Shown in pieces: positions 34,127 through 45,113 of a DNA stretch of 64,000 nt. The stretch is from Rhizophagus clarus (Eukaryota > Glomeromycota > Glomeromycetes > Glomerales > Glomeraceae), in contig BLAL01000011.1 in NCBI GenBank assembly GCA_015698045.1, positions 1,428,501 through 1,492,500 on the forward strand, written 5' to 3'. How positions within the stretch are numbered: the stretch's first letter is position 1; each line of letters opens with the position of its first letter. The notes beneath the pieces were generated by a model. The model ran no database searches. It was not told where the DNA came from and worked only from the letters and a program-made list of their open reading frames with translations. The position numbers were made by a program, and so were the translations under genes.

Positions 34127-37100
34127 ATTAATTCGTGATATGTGAGTCAACTGCAAAAAAATGTCGATCATTATTATAGATCAGCGGTGATAATAATCAC
34201 TATTAATTTTACAATGTTGGAGAATCTCACACTTCTTAGATAATATAACCTCAAACTATTAGTCAAATACGCGTTAAATAATGGGTAAACGAAAAGAATA
34301 TCAAGTTAATTTAGTTTCTCTTGGTCGTATAGACGAAAACTTTCATTATGGACCATTTTCTCAAGATTGGTGGGAAACGCGATCTATAAAAAATGCAACT
34401 GAAACTCCAAATTTTTATCCTATTCGTATAAATATGAAAACCTTAGTCATTCTTCAAAATGTACAATTTTTTATTATTGTTATTCAAGGCCATACTGGTT
34501 CTTTGCAACAGCCAGGATATATTTGTGAAGCAGGAGATTTAAAAAGTGCTGTTTTTAATAATCCTTCAGCCGCGATAACTACACTTTATCAACAAGTGTT
34601 TAAAAGCAATACTAGGTTTTCTGGTTCTCTTATTATGGGTCATGATAAAATGGAAATTGGAGAACAACTTTTGAAGAATATTAATTTTCGTCCATTTTGT
34701 TGTTTTCTTGGAAAATTCTGGTTGTTTGTATATGGAATTGGTATATCTTCAGACGAGCAATTATATTATGCGGGTCCAGGGTTTAAATCATCATTTTATT
34801 ATTCAATTGGAGCAAACAAAGATCGAACTTTATTTGTACAAGAAATAAATAAAAAAAATTCAATTATAAAAATGTATCAAAATTTTGAGTTGCGATATAC
34901 ATATATTGGTAATAGTCCTAATGATGTGTGGCAAAAAGTTGGTGTATTACGAGAACATAGAGGTGTTGATTTATTTGGAATTAGTCATCCTCAAATTCAA
35001 ACATTTATTCAAACACAACTTATACCAAGATGCCCACCTGAAGAATGGCATATTATTGATAAAATGCAAGCCTTGTGGAATTATCATTTGCGAAGATTTA
35101 CATTATCTTCTATTAATTGGAATGAATTTTTTATTGAATGGTATAATGAAACGAAAACTGTAGTTGAAATTACCACCACTTTAAAAAAACTCTATCCACT
35201 AAACTATATAATTAAAGAAAGAGAAATGCGTGCATGGCGTGCGATGTTAAGCCATGCTGGATGTACCAATATCACACCTTATACAAAAGATATTTCACCA
35301 GTAAGTTTTTTTGAGAAAATATATTTATAAATGTTATAATAAATTCTTACTTTTATTTTTTTTAGTATGAATTTTGGACGCGATCTGGTGATCCATCATG
35401 TGATCGTGAAATTTTGCATTTTTTGTATACGTCCGGATTTTTACATCCATTTCCTGGACAGTATCGCAATGATGGGGATATTTTCTGGAAGTGTTTTAGT
35501 CAAGCGTTAGAATCTAATAAAAAGGGTTATGATGGGAAAAGAAGGATTCTTTCCATTATAGCTGAGAAATTTTCTTATAATATTTTGATGGAAAAATTAA
35601 AAGTAAGTATAACCAAATATTCGTAAAAAATTTTTTTGAATTATATTTACCCTTATAATTTGTATAGGTTGCACAAGGCACTATTTTTGAGGCGAAAAAA
35701 TATGCCAGAATTAATGGTCCTGGTTGTGTAGTATTGGAAAAACCTGTCAGAAAAGTCAAAAGAATTACTTCTGAACAAAAACAACAATTTGATTCATTTT
35801 TTCAAGATAAAGCTCATGTTATTATGAGCTCCTATAAAACTGATGCTAAAACAGGACAACCGGTAGTTTATTTAAAAAATACAAAAAATATATTATGGGA
35901 AAAATTCAAGGAATCTTTTCCAAATGGAATTAAACGCACAACATTTTACACTCAATTGATGGGTCACCAATATATTTACCGAGAAGATCTTGGAGGATTA
36001 TGTTCTACATGTAGTATGTATGGATATGAAACTTTTGAAGATATTATAAATCTAATAAAAGAAAAAATAAATAATACCAATCTACAGGTAAAAACAAAGT
36101 TTACTAAAAAATTTTGATATATACATACATTCTAATCTTGAACAATGAATTTATAGAATATTTTTTCCGAACATTGCTATTTTTTAAAACGCTATTTAAA
36201 GAAAGAATATGAAGAACATTTAGTTGTAACTGATCATAGAATAACAACTCATGACCCATGCATAAATCATTGTTTATTATATGCATTTGGTGAGTGTAAT
36301 GAACATCATACCCATGTTTGCAACGAATGTCAAAAAATTTTCAAGTTTTTTCAGGATTTGAAAGATAATTTGGATTTATCTTACCATGAAAAAATCCAAG
36401 AGTACCAAAATCGTATACTTTATTATCTTGCACATCAAGCTCGAAAAACTTATTTGAATGCACAATTTAATGCAGCCCTTCTAGATTTAAATGAAGATGG
36501 TGCACTATTAGTAGTTGATTATAAGATGAAAATATTGCCTAAAACATCACGTGAAACAAAACAAGAATTTTTTGGAAAAAAGGGCTGGGCGTTACATACA
36601 GTTCTGTTATATACCAAATCCAAAGAAAGCTTTGAAATTAATATACAAGCTATAGACCATTGGTCCACGGATGCTCGCCAAGATGCATGGTTTTCTGCAT
36701 GTTCCCTGCATTCTGTGATAGAAAATTTAGATGTCAAACCAAAGTGGATTAGTATAATCTCTGATAATGGTCCACATTATCACAACTCAGAACTTATGAT
36801 TATTATGAGCAAATGGCATGAATGGTATGGAATTCAAGTAAAAAAATGGATATTTTTGGAGGCTGGTGAGGCTAAAACCACTGTAGATTCGCATCATGCT
36901 CAGGTTGGTAATAAAAACTTTTTTTTTTAAAAAAAAAAGAATCAAACTGACTTGTAATAACTGATAAACCATTAGATATCCCTTTCAATAAAACAATTTG
37001 TTCGAATTGGTGGTGAAATCCAAGAAGGTAATGACATCACAGCAGCTATTAAGAATATTGCTGGTACTTCAGTTGCCCATATAGAGCCAAATCGAACTAA

Positions 37101-38560
37101 AGGTAAACACTATATTTATTTAGAGTGTTTATTACTATTCATACTAATTAATAATAACAACTCATTGATAGAAAGTAAAGGAAAGTCTATGACTATACCA
37201 GGGATATCCAATTGGTTTGAATGGACCTGGCCAATTGAAGGTGAAGATGCGGGATATATAAAAGCACGAGCTATGCCAAATGTTGGAAATTGGACATCAT
37301 TTTCTCCTGCCCAGATTCAAAAATTCGCAAAAGGTGAAATTAATCAACCATTACCACAAGTCTCTGAGTCAACAGAACCAAAATCCCCATGGAAAATTCC
37401 AATTCCACACACATCAGGTAAAGTGATAATTCTGGATAGTAGTTCAATAACTGCAATGAAATTGTATAACAAAAAATTTTTTTTATCAACAAATTACTAA
37501 ATATTGTTTAGTATATTAGTTTTTTTATTTCCAATAAAAGTTCAGACTCTTTCACTTACCATGCTTATTTTACGTTCTTTTATGTCAAAACTCCTATATC
37601 CCTAATGATCAATATACTAGGACTTTGTCCAAAAAGATTGCCACTACAAGAATTAACAAATGAATTGCAAAATCGAAAAATTGATTATGAAAATCAAAAT
37701 AAGAGACGAAAATTAGTAGAAATTTTGGACAAAGAATTGACGAATGAAACCTTAGAAAATAAAGGTAATTATATATACTGTCTGCAGTACTTTACCTGTT
37801 ATGAAATATTTCTAACTTCATTTTATTTAGGATTATGTTTGAGAAATCGTAGTATGTCGCATAAAGAATATACTACAAGGTAAATTTGATAAATTCTCTT
37901 CAAAGAGATAACAAAGATTGAATATTTTATACATTGTAGACCACCTTTAGATATGACTGAATTTCCATTATCAAGTGGCTGGGCAACAAAAGAAGCTCAA
38001 AAATATGGAAAAAAGGGTAGTGGAAAACGTATAAAAAAAAGAATTTCAGCTATTTTAGAAGAATGTTTTTTGGCTGAAAATGTTGACAAGAGTTACCGAA
38101 TGACTGCCCAAGATATGTGGAATTTATTGACTTTAAGAGCGCAAGAAGGAGAAATTGAGAGTTCAGACATACCGAAAGTAACAACTATACAGGGTTGGAT
38201 AACTCGTTATGCAGCACAGTTGTGTGAAAAAAGTGCTCAAGTGGTACTTGAAGAGGTTTAAAAACAACACATATTTGTACTTTATATATCTGTAGTGTAG
38301 GTATTTTAGGTGAGAATCTGGCGAAGCGTCAAATAAAAGTAAAAAATTTTTTAATAAAATTTTTTTAAAAAATATATTATTGAAAACGTTAGGATAAACG
38401 TCATGTGTTACAAATATTTGTTGAATTTAAAGTTAATTTTAAGTGCGGTTATTCTGGGATGAAAAGTGGCGTTCACTGAAAATTAATTAGTGATCGACAA
38501 AAATTTGCACCAAAATTAAATATAAATTTTTTGCAGTTGACTCACGTATCACGAATTAAT
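34127..38560. mobile_element. Nested DNA transposon with 34-bp TIRs and one open gene
   Basis: The left end ATTAATTCGTGATATGTGAG and the complement of 38527-38560 agree over 34 bp with one T/C difference. The element is 4434 bp and contains a single multi-exon gene with no stops. It lies inside the larger Plavaka-type element, just downstream of that element's transposase. The precise ends are uncertain: TA flanks (GATTA / TTAAT) are consistent with a TA duplication, but other frames of the palindromic TTAA context are possible. Confidence 0.82.
34281..38261 (+). CDS. Putative RNase-H-fold (DDE-like) transposase, 1103 aa, intact
   Basis: Nine exons: 34281-35300, 35366-35602, 35668-36087, 36157-36903, 36976-37102, 37172-37417, 37621-37764, 37831-37879 and 37940-38261. 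They total 3312 nt with GT-AG introns of 60-72 bp and one of 203 bp, all phase-coherent with no internal stop. A Cys/His cluster (CINHC, CNEHHTHVCNEC; about residues 594-620) precedes a probable RNase-H-like core. Candidate acidic residues are D680 (LLVVDYKMKIL), D762 (IISDNGPHYHNSE) and E794 or E797 (FLEAGEAKTTVDSHHA). A SAP-like helical stretch follows (LPLQELTNELQNRKIDYE, about 935-975). The C-terminus has MTAQDMWNLL and IPKVTTIQGWITRY. I know this as an abundant lineage-specific family; catalysis is inferred from fold and TIRs. A degraded relative lies at 59034-60455. Confidence 0.78.
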
Positions 38561-38630
38561 ATTCTTAGTATTCATTTGTATATGAGTGCGTTTTATGATT
38601 TATTAATGAAATAATAAATAATGGATTTAA
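38262..38630. other. 3' region of nested transposon and junction
   Basis: AT-rich 3' UTR-like DNA up to the right TIR (38527-38560), then the resumed sequence of the host element. No gene. Confidence 0.55.
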
Positions 38631-38945
38631 CTTGATTATTTTTGATAATTATCAAATATCGCAAATCATCGTTGAGATTATTTTTGATAATTGTCAATAT
38701 CGCAAATCATCGTTGAGATTATTTTCGATAATTGTCAATATCGCAAATCATTGTTGAGATTATTTTTGATAATTGTCAATATCGCAAATTATCAGTGCGA
38801 TTATTTTCGATAACTGTCGACATCGCAAATTATCAGTGCGATTATTTTTGATAATTGCCAATATCACAAATCATCGTCGAGATTATTTTCGATAATTGTC
38901 AATATCGCAAATTATCAGTACGATTATTTTAGAAAAAGTTAAATA
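38630..38945. repeat. Right subterminal tandem repeat, 41-bp unit
   Basis: About seven units of TATCGCAAATCATCGTTGAG plus ATTATTTTCGATAATTGTCA. The CGCAAAT anchor recurs every 41 bp from about 38660 to 38905. It lies near the right TIR of the 11.2-kb element. Confidence 0.88.
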
Positions 38946-39071
38946 TCGTTGTATAATTGTGAGATAATTATCGAATATTATCACATTATGTTGACCATCA
39001 ATTTATAAATACAATATTTATCGATAAAGTGATAATTATTGATGTATATCTTCTGAAAAAATTTCCTAATG

Positions 39072-39890
39072 TAAACGCCTAAAAAAAGGTCTTTTTTTAA
39101 TTAAACGCCTAAAAAGAAGGCTTTTTTTTAATTAAATGCTTAAATAAAGGCATTTTTTTAATTAAACGACTAAAAAAGGCAGTTTTTCTTAATTAAACAC
39201 CTAAAAAAAGGCAATTTTTTTAATTAAACGCCTAAAAAAAAGGCAATTTTTTTAATTAAACGCCTAAAAAAAGGCAATTTTTTTAATTAAACGCCTAAAA
39301 AAAGGCAATTTTTTTAATTAAACGCCTAAAAAAAGGCGATTTTTTTAATTAAACGCCTAAAAAAGGCGATTTTTTAATTAAACGCCTAAAAAAGGCGATT
39401 TTTTTAATTAAACGCCTAAAAAAGGCGATTTTTTTAATTAAACGCCTAAAAAAGGCGATTTTTTTAATTAAACGCCTAAAAAAGGCGATTTTTTTAATTA
39501 AACGCCTAAAAAAGGCGATTTTTTTAATTAAACGCCTAAAAAAGGCGATTTTTTTAATTAAACGCCTAAAAAAGGCGATTTTTTTAATTAAACGCCTAAA
39601 AAAGGCGATTTTTTTAATTAAACGCCTAAAAAAGGCGATTTTTTTAATTAAACGCCTAAAAAAGGCGATTTTTTTAATTAAACGCCTAAAAAAGGCGATT
39701 TTTTTAATTAAACGCCTAAAAAAGGCGATTTTTTTAATTAAACGCCTAAAAAAGGCGATTTTTTTAATTAAACGCCTAAAAAAGGTGATTTTTTTAATTA
39801 AACGCCTAAAAAAGGCGATTTTTTTAATTAAACGCCTAAAAAAGGTAATTTTTTTAATTAAACGCCTAAAAAAAGGCGATTTTTTTAATT
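39072..39890. repeat. Minisatellite block 2, 30-bp unit (GGCG type)
   Basis: Continuation of block 1 beyond the inserted element. From about 39349 to 39840 the period is exactly 30 bp (TTTTTTTAATTAAACGCCTAAAAAAGGCGA) and copies are nearly identical, about 17 in a row. The first third is more variable (GGCAATT, GGTCTTT). Each unit holds the palindromes CGCCTAAAAAAGGCG and TTAATTAA and so can form hairpins. The block ends abruptly at the left TIR of the 13-kb element. Confidence 0.95.
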
Positions 39891-40069
39891 CATATCGGCG
39901 GATTTGTTTCATCGTCCAAATATGTTAAGTTTTATTATACAATGTATTATAAAAGTTAAAAATATGCAATATAGTGATCTAAAAAAATGCGTACAATTTT
40001 TAAAAAGTGCAATTCAGCACAATTCTAATTTTGGCCAGAATTAACATAATTTCAGCTAGATTTAATATA

Positions 40070-40340
40070 CCGTAACTGGTAATATGATAGTAATAATAAT
40101 TAGTTAAACAAAAAAGAAAAAAAACTTTAACACCACAATCATTAAATCTATAATTACAAAAACAATTTCACACTTAATAATTTGTTGAATAATAATTAAT
40201 ATCACTATAAATTAATAAAAAGGAAATTGTATGAAAAAAACTATATTTTAATTCAAAGAAAAAAAATTACACCACACTGTATACATGATTTTATAAAAAA
40301 ATTAAGCCGCAATTGCATAATTTTAACTGTAATATTAATG
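40070..40340. other. AT-rich spacer inside left TIR region
   Basis: No gene or repeat recognised. Confidence 0.4.
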
Positions 40341-40344
40341 TTAT

Positions 40345-41345
40345 AATGCTGTATTAATTGCACATGCACTGCAATATATAAGAAAAAATGGAAAATACAG
40401 TAAGAAAGGACAAAGGAAGAATAAAGGAAAGAAGAGATAAATGAAAAGGGATAAAGGGAAGTAAAGATGATCAAAGAGAAATGAGGAAGGAACAAAAAAG
40501 GTAAAGGATAGTGAAAAAGAATGAATGAAACAAAAAAAGAATGAAAATGAATGAAAAATGAAAGGGAATGAAAAGGAATAAAGAGAATGAAAAAAAATAA
40601 AAGGAATAAAAGAAGCAAATGGCAAATGAAAAAAAAATAAGAAGAATGAAAGAGAATGAAAGGAAGCAAAGGAGGAATGAAAATCAATAAAGGGAACAAA
40701 AAAAAGCAACAAAAGAAGTCAAAGATCAATGAAAGAAACGAAAAAAGTAATGAAAGAAACCAAGGATCAATGAAAAAAACAAAAAAAAAGCAACGAAAGA
40801 AATCAAAAATCAATGAAATAAACCAAAAAAGCAATAAAAGAAACAATGATGAAAGGAATAAAAGATCAATGAAAGGAATAACAAAAGAACCACAAAAGAT
40901 CAATGAAAGAACCATAGAAGAAACGAAAGAAATAATAAAAAAAAGAAACGAAAAAACCATGAAAAGAAGAGAAATAAAGGGGAAAAAAATGAAAGAAAAG
41001 TCAGAACACCCACCCATAGAAAAAAAAAGAAAAAAAACGGTTAATATCATCTTAAAAGAAAAATAAAACAACAGGAGAAGAGACGTAAGAGACTTACTTG
41101 AATTTTCACTCATATGGTACACATCTAAAAAGACAAAAAGTTTTGTAAAAGAACAAGGGAAAGAATGAAAAGAAAATAAAAAAAAGGAAAAGAAATTAAA
41201 ACTCACCTTGAATTTCTGAAATAGATAAAAACAGCCACGCCTAAAAAAAAGAACAAGTTAATAAGAGACAAAAGAAAGAAGAATAAAAGCAAAAAAAACT
41301 TACCTGTTACAGTATTTAATCCCGAAGTTAAAGGTAACGCCATTA
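40345..41345 (-). other. Outward micro-exon array A (minus strand, pyrimidine-rich introns)
   Basis: On the plus strand this is a near-continuous purine tract (GAAAGAATGAAAGG-like). On the minus strand it reads as T/C-rich introns with small exon-like blocks: ATGGCGTTACCTTTAACTTC then CAG/GTAAGT (about 41342-41303), GCGTGGCTGTTTTTATC...TTCAAG/GTGAGT (about 41240-41205), and ATGTGTACCATATGAGTG...TTCAAG/TAAGT (about 41130-41100). The opening resembles ATGGCATTAGTATGACTTCC at 51720 on the opposite arm. The joined frame from the ATG ends after about 28 codons, so protein coding is doubtful. The long Phe/Ser/Leu frame across 40253-41206 (minus) and the Lys-rich frame at 40656-41066 (plus) are composition artefacts. 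Confidence 0.4.
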
Positions 41346-41369
41346 ACTAAAAAATTTATATTGTGGTTT

Positions 41370-41590
41370 ATAATTTTTAAAAAAAAAAATTATTTTTTTA
41401 TTTTTTAAAAAAAAAATTCCCTTATCATAAAACAAATGATTTTTTATTTTTTTAAAAAAAATTTCTCTTAAAAAAAAAATGATTTTTTATTTTTTAAAAA
41501 AAAATTTCTCTTAAAAAAACGACATTTTTTTTAAAAAAAAAATTTCACTTAAAAAAAATGATATATTTTTTTAAAAAAAATTTCCCTTCC
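41370..41590. repeat. TTTTAAAAAAAAATTTC low-complexity repeats
   Basis: Four or five units of TTTTTTAAAAAAAAATTTCT with spacing of about 50 bp, upstream of array A. Confidence 0.75.
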
Positions 41591-41599
41591 GCCAAAATA

Positions 41600-41800
41600 A
41601 AAATCTGAAGTCTGAATAAAACTACTTATCTATTTATAACATAAAAGGCAATATCACTTGCCATTTACGATAAGCTTATCTCATGAGATGATATAAAAAA
41701 GGAATATGTTATATATCACATGCACTTTATCTAGTTTTGAACTGGTATAACCGGTATTATCAGTCACCGGAAATGTCACATGCAGATCATTTTCATATTA
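41600..41800. promoter_or_regulatory. Promoter-side segment mirrored on the other arm
   Basis: The complement of 41630-41715 (ACATATTCCTTT, ATCGTAAATGGCAAGTG, ATTGCCTTTTATGTT) matches 51248-51335 on the plus strand (ACATATTCCTTTC, ATCATAAATGGTAATCG, ATTACCTTTTATGTT) in order and spacing. It lies between the divergent arrays A and B and so may carry their shared promoter. Confidence 0.55.
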
Positions 41801-42159
41801 AAATTATCTTGCGTAACATCAATCATATTATTCATTTAGTAGTTAACATTAAATTTTTTAATGTACTACACTTATACAAATTAAGAAATTGATAGATTAT
41901 CATGTGTTCTATCAATTTCTATTCTTACTTTCTGATCTTGAATAATAAAATTTTTTTTTATAATGTACGAAAAACTCTCCTTAAAAACACACTTTTTTCA
42001 AGATTGAAGTTGAGAAATAAAAAAATATGCAGTTTTAAAAGTAAAAATATATGTAATTTTACGAGTAGAAAACGTTTTTTTAAGCTTGTAATAGCGGTTA
42101 TTCAGGTAGTTTTTGTATAAAACATGAAAAACTAAAAAAAACACATTATTTTTAAATAT

Positions 42160-42800
42160 ACATAAATTTTTAGAATGAAATTTCATCACCTTGATCAAAG
42201 TAAAGTACCTTTTATTGCTTAAGTAAAGTTGTTTAGCAAAATCTAAAATACTTGGATCTTAAATTTTATAAATATAGGTATAATATTTGAAAAAAAACTC
42301 GCGTTTTTATAATGGAACTGACAACTAAATCTATTTTACATATTTAGAGCGTAATTTTGATACATTGACAAAATGAAATTGCTTACTGCGGCTTAAGTTA
42401 TGTTGTTCAGAAGTGTCAAATATATTTATATTATAAATTTTTTAAGTATATAATAAACATTCATAGAGTAATATATATTTTACAAAACTGCACTAATTTT
42501 CAATTTCTAAATTTTTTTACATCTGTTTAGTGACTTCAGAGCGTAATTTCAATACTTTGATCAAAGTAAACTACATTTTGTTGCTTAAGTAGAGTTGTTT
42601 AGGCAGGTTAGATCTATTCGTATCTTAAATTTTATAATACTATGATTAATATATATGAAGAAATTAACGTTTATATTTTCTTACTCATTTAGAAATTTTA
42701 GAGCATAATTTCAACACTTTGGTCAAAGTAAATTGCCTTTTATTGCTTAAGTAATATTGTTCAGGAGGGTCTAAATTACTTGTATATCAAATTTTATAAT
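42160..42800 (+). repeat. Dispersed ~175-bp satellite, plus orientation, four copies
   Basis: Anchor GCTTAAG at 42217, 42391, 42583 and 42744. Each copy has TTGATCAAAGTAAA before it and a GTTGTTCAG-like motif after it. This is the same family as 15300-15900 in reverse. It is present in the left arm of the 13-kb element but not in the right arm, so it was probably inserted after the arms formed. Confidence 0.75.
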
Positions 42801-43371
42801 GCGATGATTAATACTTATGGGGGAATTAGCATTTTTTGTAACGGTATTAATTTCTGATCTTTAATTTTTTATTATTTTAATAAAGAAAATAGACTATTTT
42901 TAAATAAAGATTCAAGTTGAATAATAAAGATTAAATGGGAATTTTTTTTTATAAAATCGTAAAGGCACTTAATAAGTTTATATTTTTGCTTTTAAATTAA
43001 AGTACTATATTATATAAATGTAATGCTATATTTGATCTGTATTTTTTCAATTTTAACTTAATTTAGGCCAAAATTACGAGGTTGGCCAGAATTAGCAAAA
43101 TTTTGGCCAGAATTATGAATTATTGATCAGCAAATTTAACCAGACTTAATTAATTTTGGCCAACTTTAATTATATACATGCGCTATACATTTGAAGAGGA
43201 TACTGTGCCACAAATTTTTTTTTGCTAACCTTAATAAAAAAAATTTGCCTTCTTTTTTTGTGACATTTCCAGTAACTGTTATGATCTGATTATTTGGGTA
43301 AACAGGTTTTTTTTGAATTTATTACATTTAGATAAAAAACAATTTAAAAAAATAATTTTTTTTTTTTGTAG
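42800..43371. other. AT-rich spacer with TTGGCCAGAATTA motifs
   Basis: Three or four copies of TTGGCCAGAATTA-like sequence (43065-43165), which also occurs in the terminal repeats of this element and near 62110. No gene. Confidence 0.5.
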
Positions 43372-44150
43372 TATTGCCGGACGAAAAGCATGACCGGACT
43401 ATTGGAATTAAGGTAAGGAAGGGTTGGGATGGTGTTTTTCGTTATTATTTTTTTTAATTAATTAATTAATTATTTTTTTTTTTCTTTTTTTGTAGTGTTG
43501 CCAGATGAAAAACGTGACTGGACTTTTGGAATTAAGGTAAGGAAGGGTTGGGGGAGGTGTTTTTTTATTTAATTAATTAATTATTATTTTTTTTTTCTTT
43601 TTTGTAGTGTTGCTAGATGAAAAGCACGACCGGACTATTGGAATTAAGGTAAGAGAGGGTTGGGTGGTGTTTTTTGTTTAATTAATTAATTGTTTTTTTA
43701 TTTGTTTTTTCTTTTTTGTAGTATTGTCAGACGAAAAGCACGATCAGACTATTGGAATTAAAGTAAGGGAGGGTTGGGAGAGGTGTTTTTTGTTGTTTTT
43801 TTTTAATTAATTAATTAATTATTTGTTTTTTTTTCTTTTTTGTAGTGTTGCCAGATAAAAAGCACGACCAGACTATTGGAATTAAGGTAACGGGAAGGTT
43901 GGAGTGGTGTTTTTTGTTTAATTAATTAATTATTTGTTTGTTTTTTTTTCTTTTTTGTAGTGTTGCCGGACGAAAAGCATGACCGGACTATTGGAATTAA
44001 GGACAATTGAGGTAAGGGAGGGTTGGGGTGGTGTTTTTCGTTGGTTTTTTTTTTAATTAATTAATTATTTATTTTTTTCTTTCTTTTTTGTAGTGTTGCC
44101 AGACGAAAAGTATGACCGAACTTCACAATTTAATATTTTGACATTATTAA
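43372..44150 (+). repeat. Inward micro-exon array B (seven units, 41-nt blocks)
   Basis: Blocks at 43372-43412, 43496-43536, 43608-43648, 43722-43762, 43846-43886, 43961-44011 and from 44094. Five are exactly 41 nt (TGTTGCCGGACGAAAAGCAT...GGAATTAAG). The spacers of 71-83 bp start GTAAGG-AGGGTTGGG, contain TTAATTAATTAATT and end in a T-tract plus GTAG. Differences between blocks are almost all C/T or G/A, mainly at CpG (CCGG/CCAG, GACG/GATG). Within a block LPDEKHDRTIGIK is open, but joining 41-nt blocks shifts frame and hits stops, so a spliced product would not be a long protein. Confidence 0.8.
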
Positions 44151-44341
44151 AATAATTTGTTAAATAACTTTTATAAAAGCATTCTGTGCCTTTCATATAT
44201 TATGTATTTAAAAAAAAATTATCCTTTTATTTAATGATCATAGGGCCATTGGTGTTCTGAATCTAATGATATAACTTTTACTATTCTGTTTTACCGAGTT
44301 TTACCGAATGTAAAATAAAATAAAAGTATATCGATCATAAT

Positions 44342-44520
44342 ATGACTTATCTGCAGCAAATGGAATTCCTTGAGATGCGGGTATGTTGTTTCTTTAGGAA
44401 GAATATCAGAATTGACTTTAAGAAATATTCTAACGTTTCTTCTTTTTTAATTTTTGTAGGTGATGAGTTTTCTGGGCTTATTGGGATACAGGTATATTGT
44501 TTTTGTAGAAAGGCAGCGTT
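44342..44520 (+). repeat. Further exon-like blocks downstream of array B
   Basis: Blocks ATGGAATTCCTTGAGATGCGG/GTATGT and GTGATGAGTTTTCTGGGC...ATACAG/GTATAT, each preceded by a T-rich tract ending in AG (the second at 44459). The first has CTGCAG before it. They extend the array into the inverted-repeat arm. Confidence 0.5.
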
Positions 44521-44534
44521 CACAAGTCTCTGTA

Positions 44535-45113
44535 ACAACGATCATCTATTTAAAAGTCAAAGCTTTTGTACTGGTGGATTTAAATATCATGAGATTTCAA
44601 TGTCGGTTAAATGAATTTTAAAATCATCGTCAGTAAATGATATAAAGAAAGATTCTTTGTCTCCATATTTTAAAAATAATTTTTAAAATTAAAAATTATT
44701 AAAAGATAATGAAAATTTTGGTTATTTTTTTATTTTCAAAATTCTTTAAATATGATGGCAAATTTATACAAAACCCAGTTATTTTTGCTGCCTTATTTAA
44801 TTATTTTACATCAATAAAAAGCTTTTGGAGAATAAATAATACCATTAACAACTGCAAATAACTACAATTGTATTCATAAAACTTTTATTTGCAACTGGTG
44901 TAAAAAGTGATGGGTTCTTAAAATAGTTGATGGGTTATAAAAAGTTATTATTATTTTAATTTTTAAGTATGAGTTGTAAAAAATTTTTTTATTTTCCGAT
45001 TATTCTACATAAGATTGATAAGATGAATGTGTAATACAATCGTATTTTGCACTGTTTACTAATTTTTTATTAAAAATTCTTAATTTAAGCTAATTCCAAG
45101 GATCGGCGCATAT
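44535..45113. repeat. Left inner inverted-repeat arm (~0.58 kb)
   Basis: From AACGATCATCTATTTAAAAG to CCAAGGATCGGCGCATATG at the inner edge. It matches the complement of 48646-49290 along its length with scattered differences and small indels. The inner 70 bp (CTAATTCCAAGGATCGGCGC and adjoining) are essentially identical. Confidence 0.9.

Larger units (their letters stand above)
27854..39071. mobile_element. Plavaka-type element, 11,218 bp, TA target duplication
   Basis: The left end CATCAGGAAATTTTTTTAGG and the complement of the right end CATTAGGAAATTTTTTCAG match 28 of 34 bases, and all six differences are transitions. The flanks are TTAATTA before and TAAACGCC after. Removing the element plus one TA restores the minisatellite unit TTAATTAAACGCC exactly, so ends and a TA duplication are firmly placed. 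It contains a minus-strand accessory gene, a Plavaka-type transposase pseudogene, subterminal tandem repeats, and a nested 4.4-kb transposon (34127-38560). Without the latter it is about 6.8 kb. Confidence 0.88.

Noticed and set aside
39885-39896. Perfect target duplication for the 13-kb element
   Set aside because: The flanks are TTAATT on the left and TTAATC on the right and the minisatellite does not resume on the right, so only a partial TTAAT match can be stated.
40656-41066. Lys/Asn-rich plus-strand frame of 136 codons
   Set aside because: Low-complexity purine sequence, no homology, shadow of the minus-strand array.
40253-41206. 317-codon Phe/Ser/Leu-rich minus-strand frame as a membrane protein
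   Set aside because: It is the complement of a purine tract, has clear splice signals inside it and no start context; composition explains the openness.
43372-44093. Array B as an ordinary protein-coding gene
   Set aside because: With the visible splice sites all three frames meet stops within two or three blocks; coding cannot be claimed.
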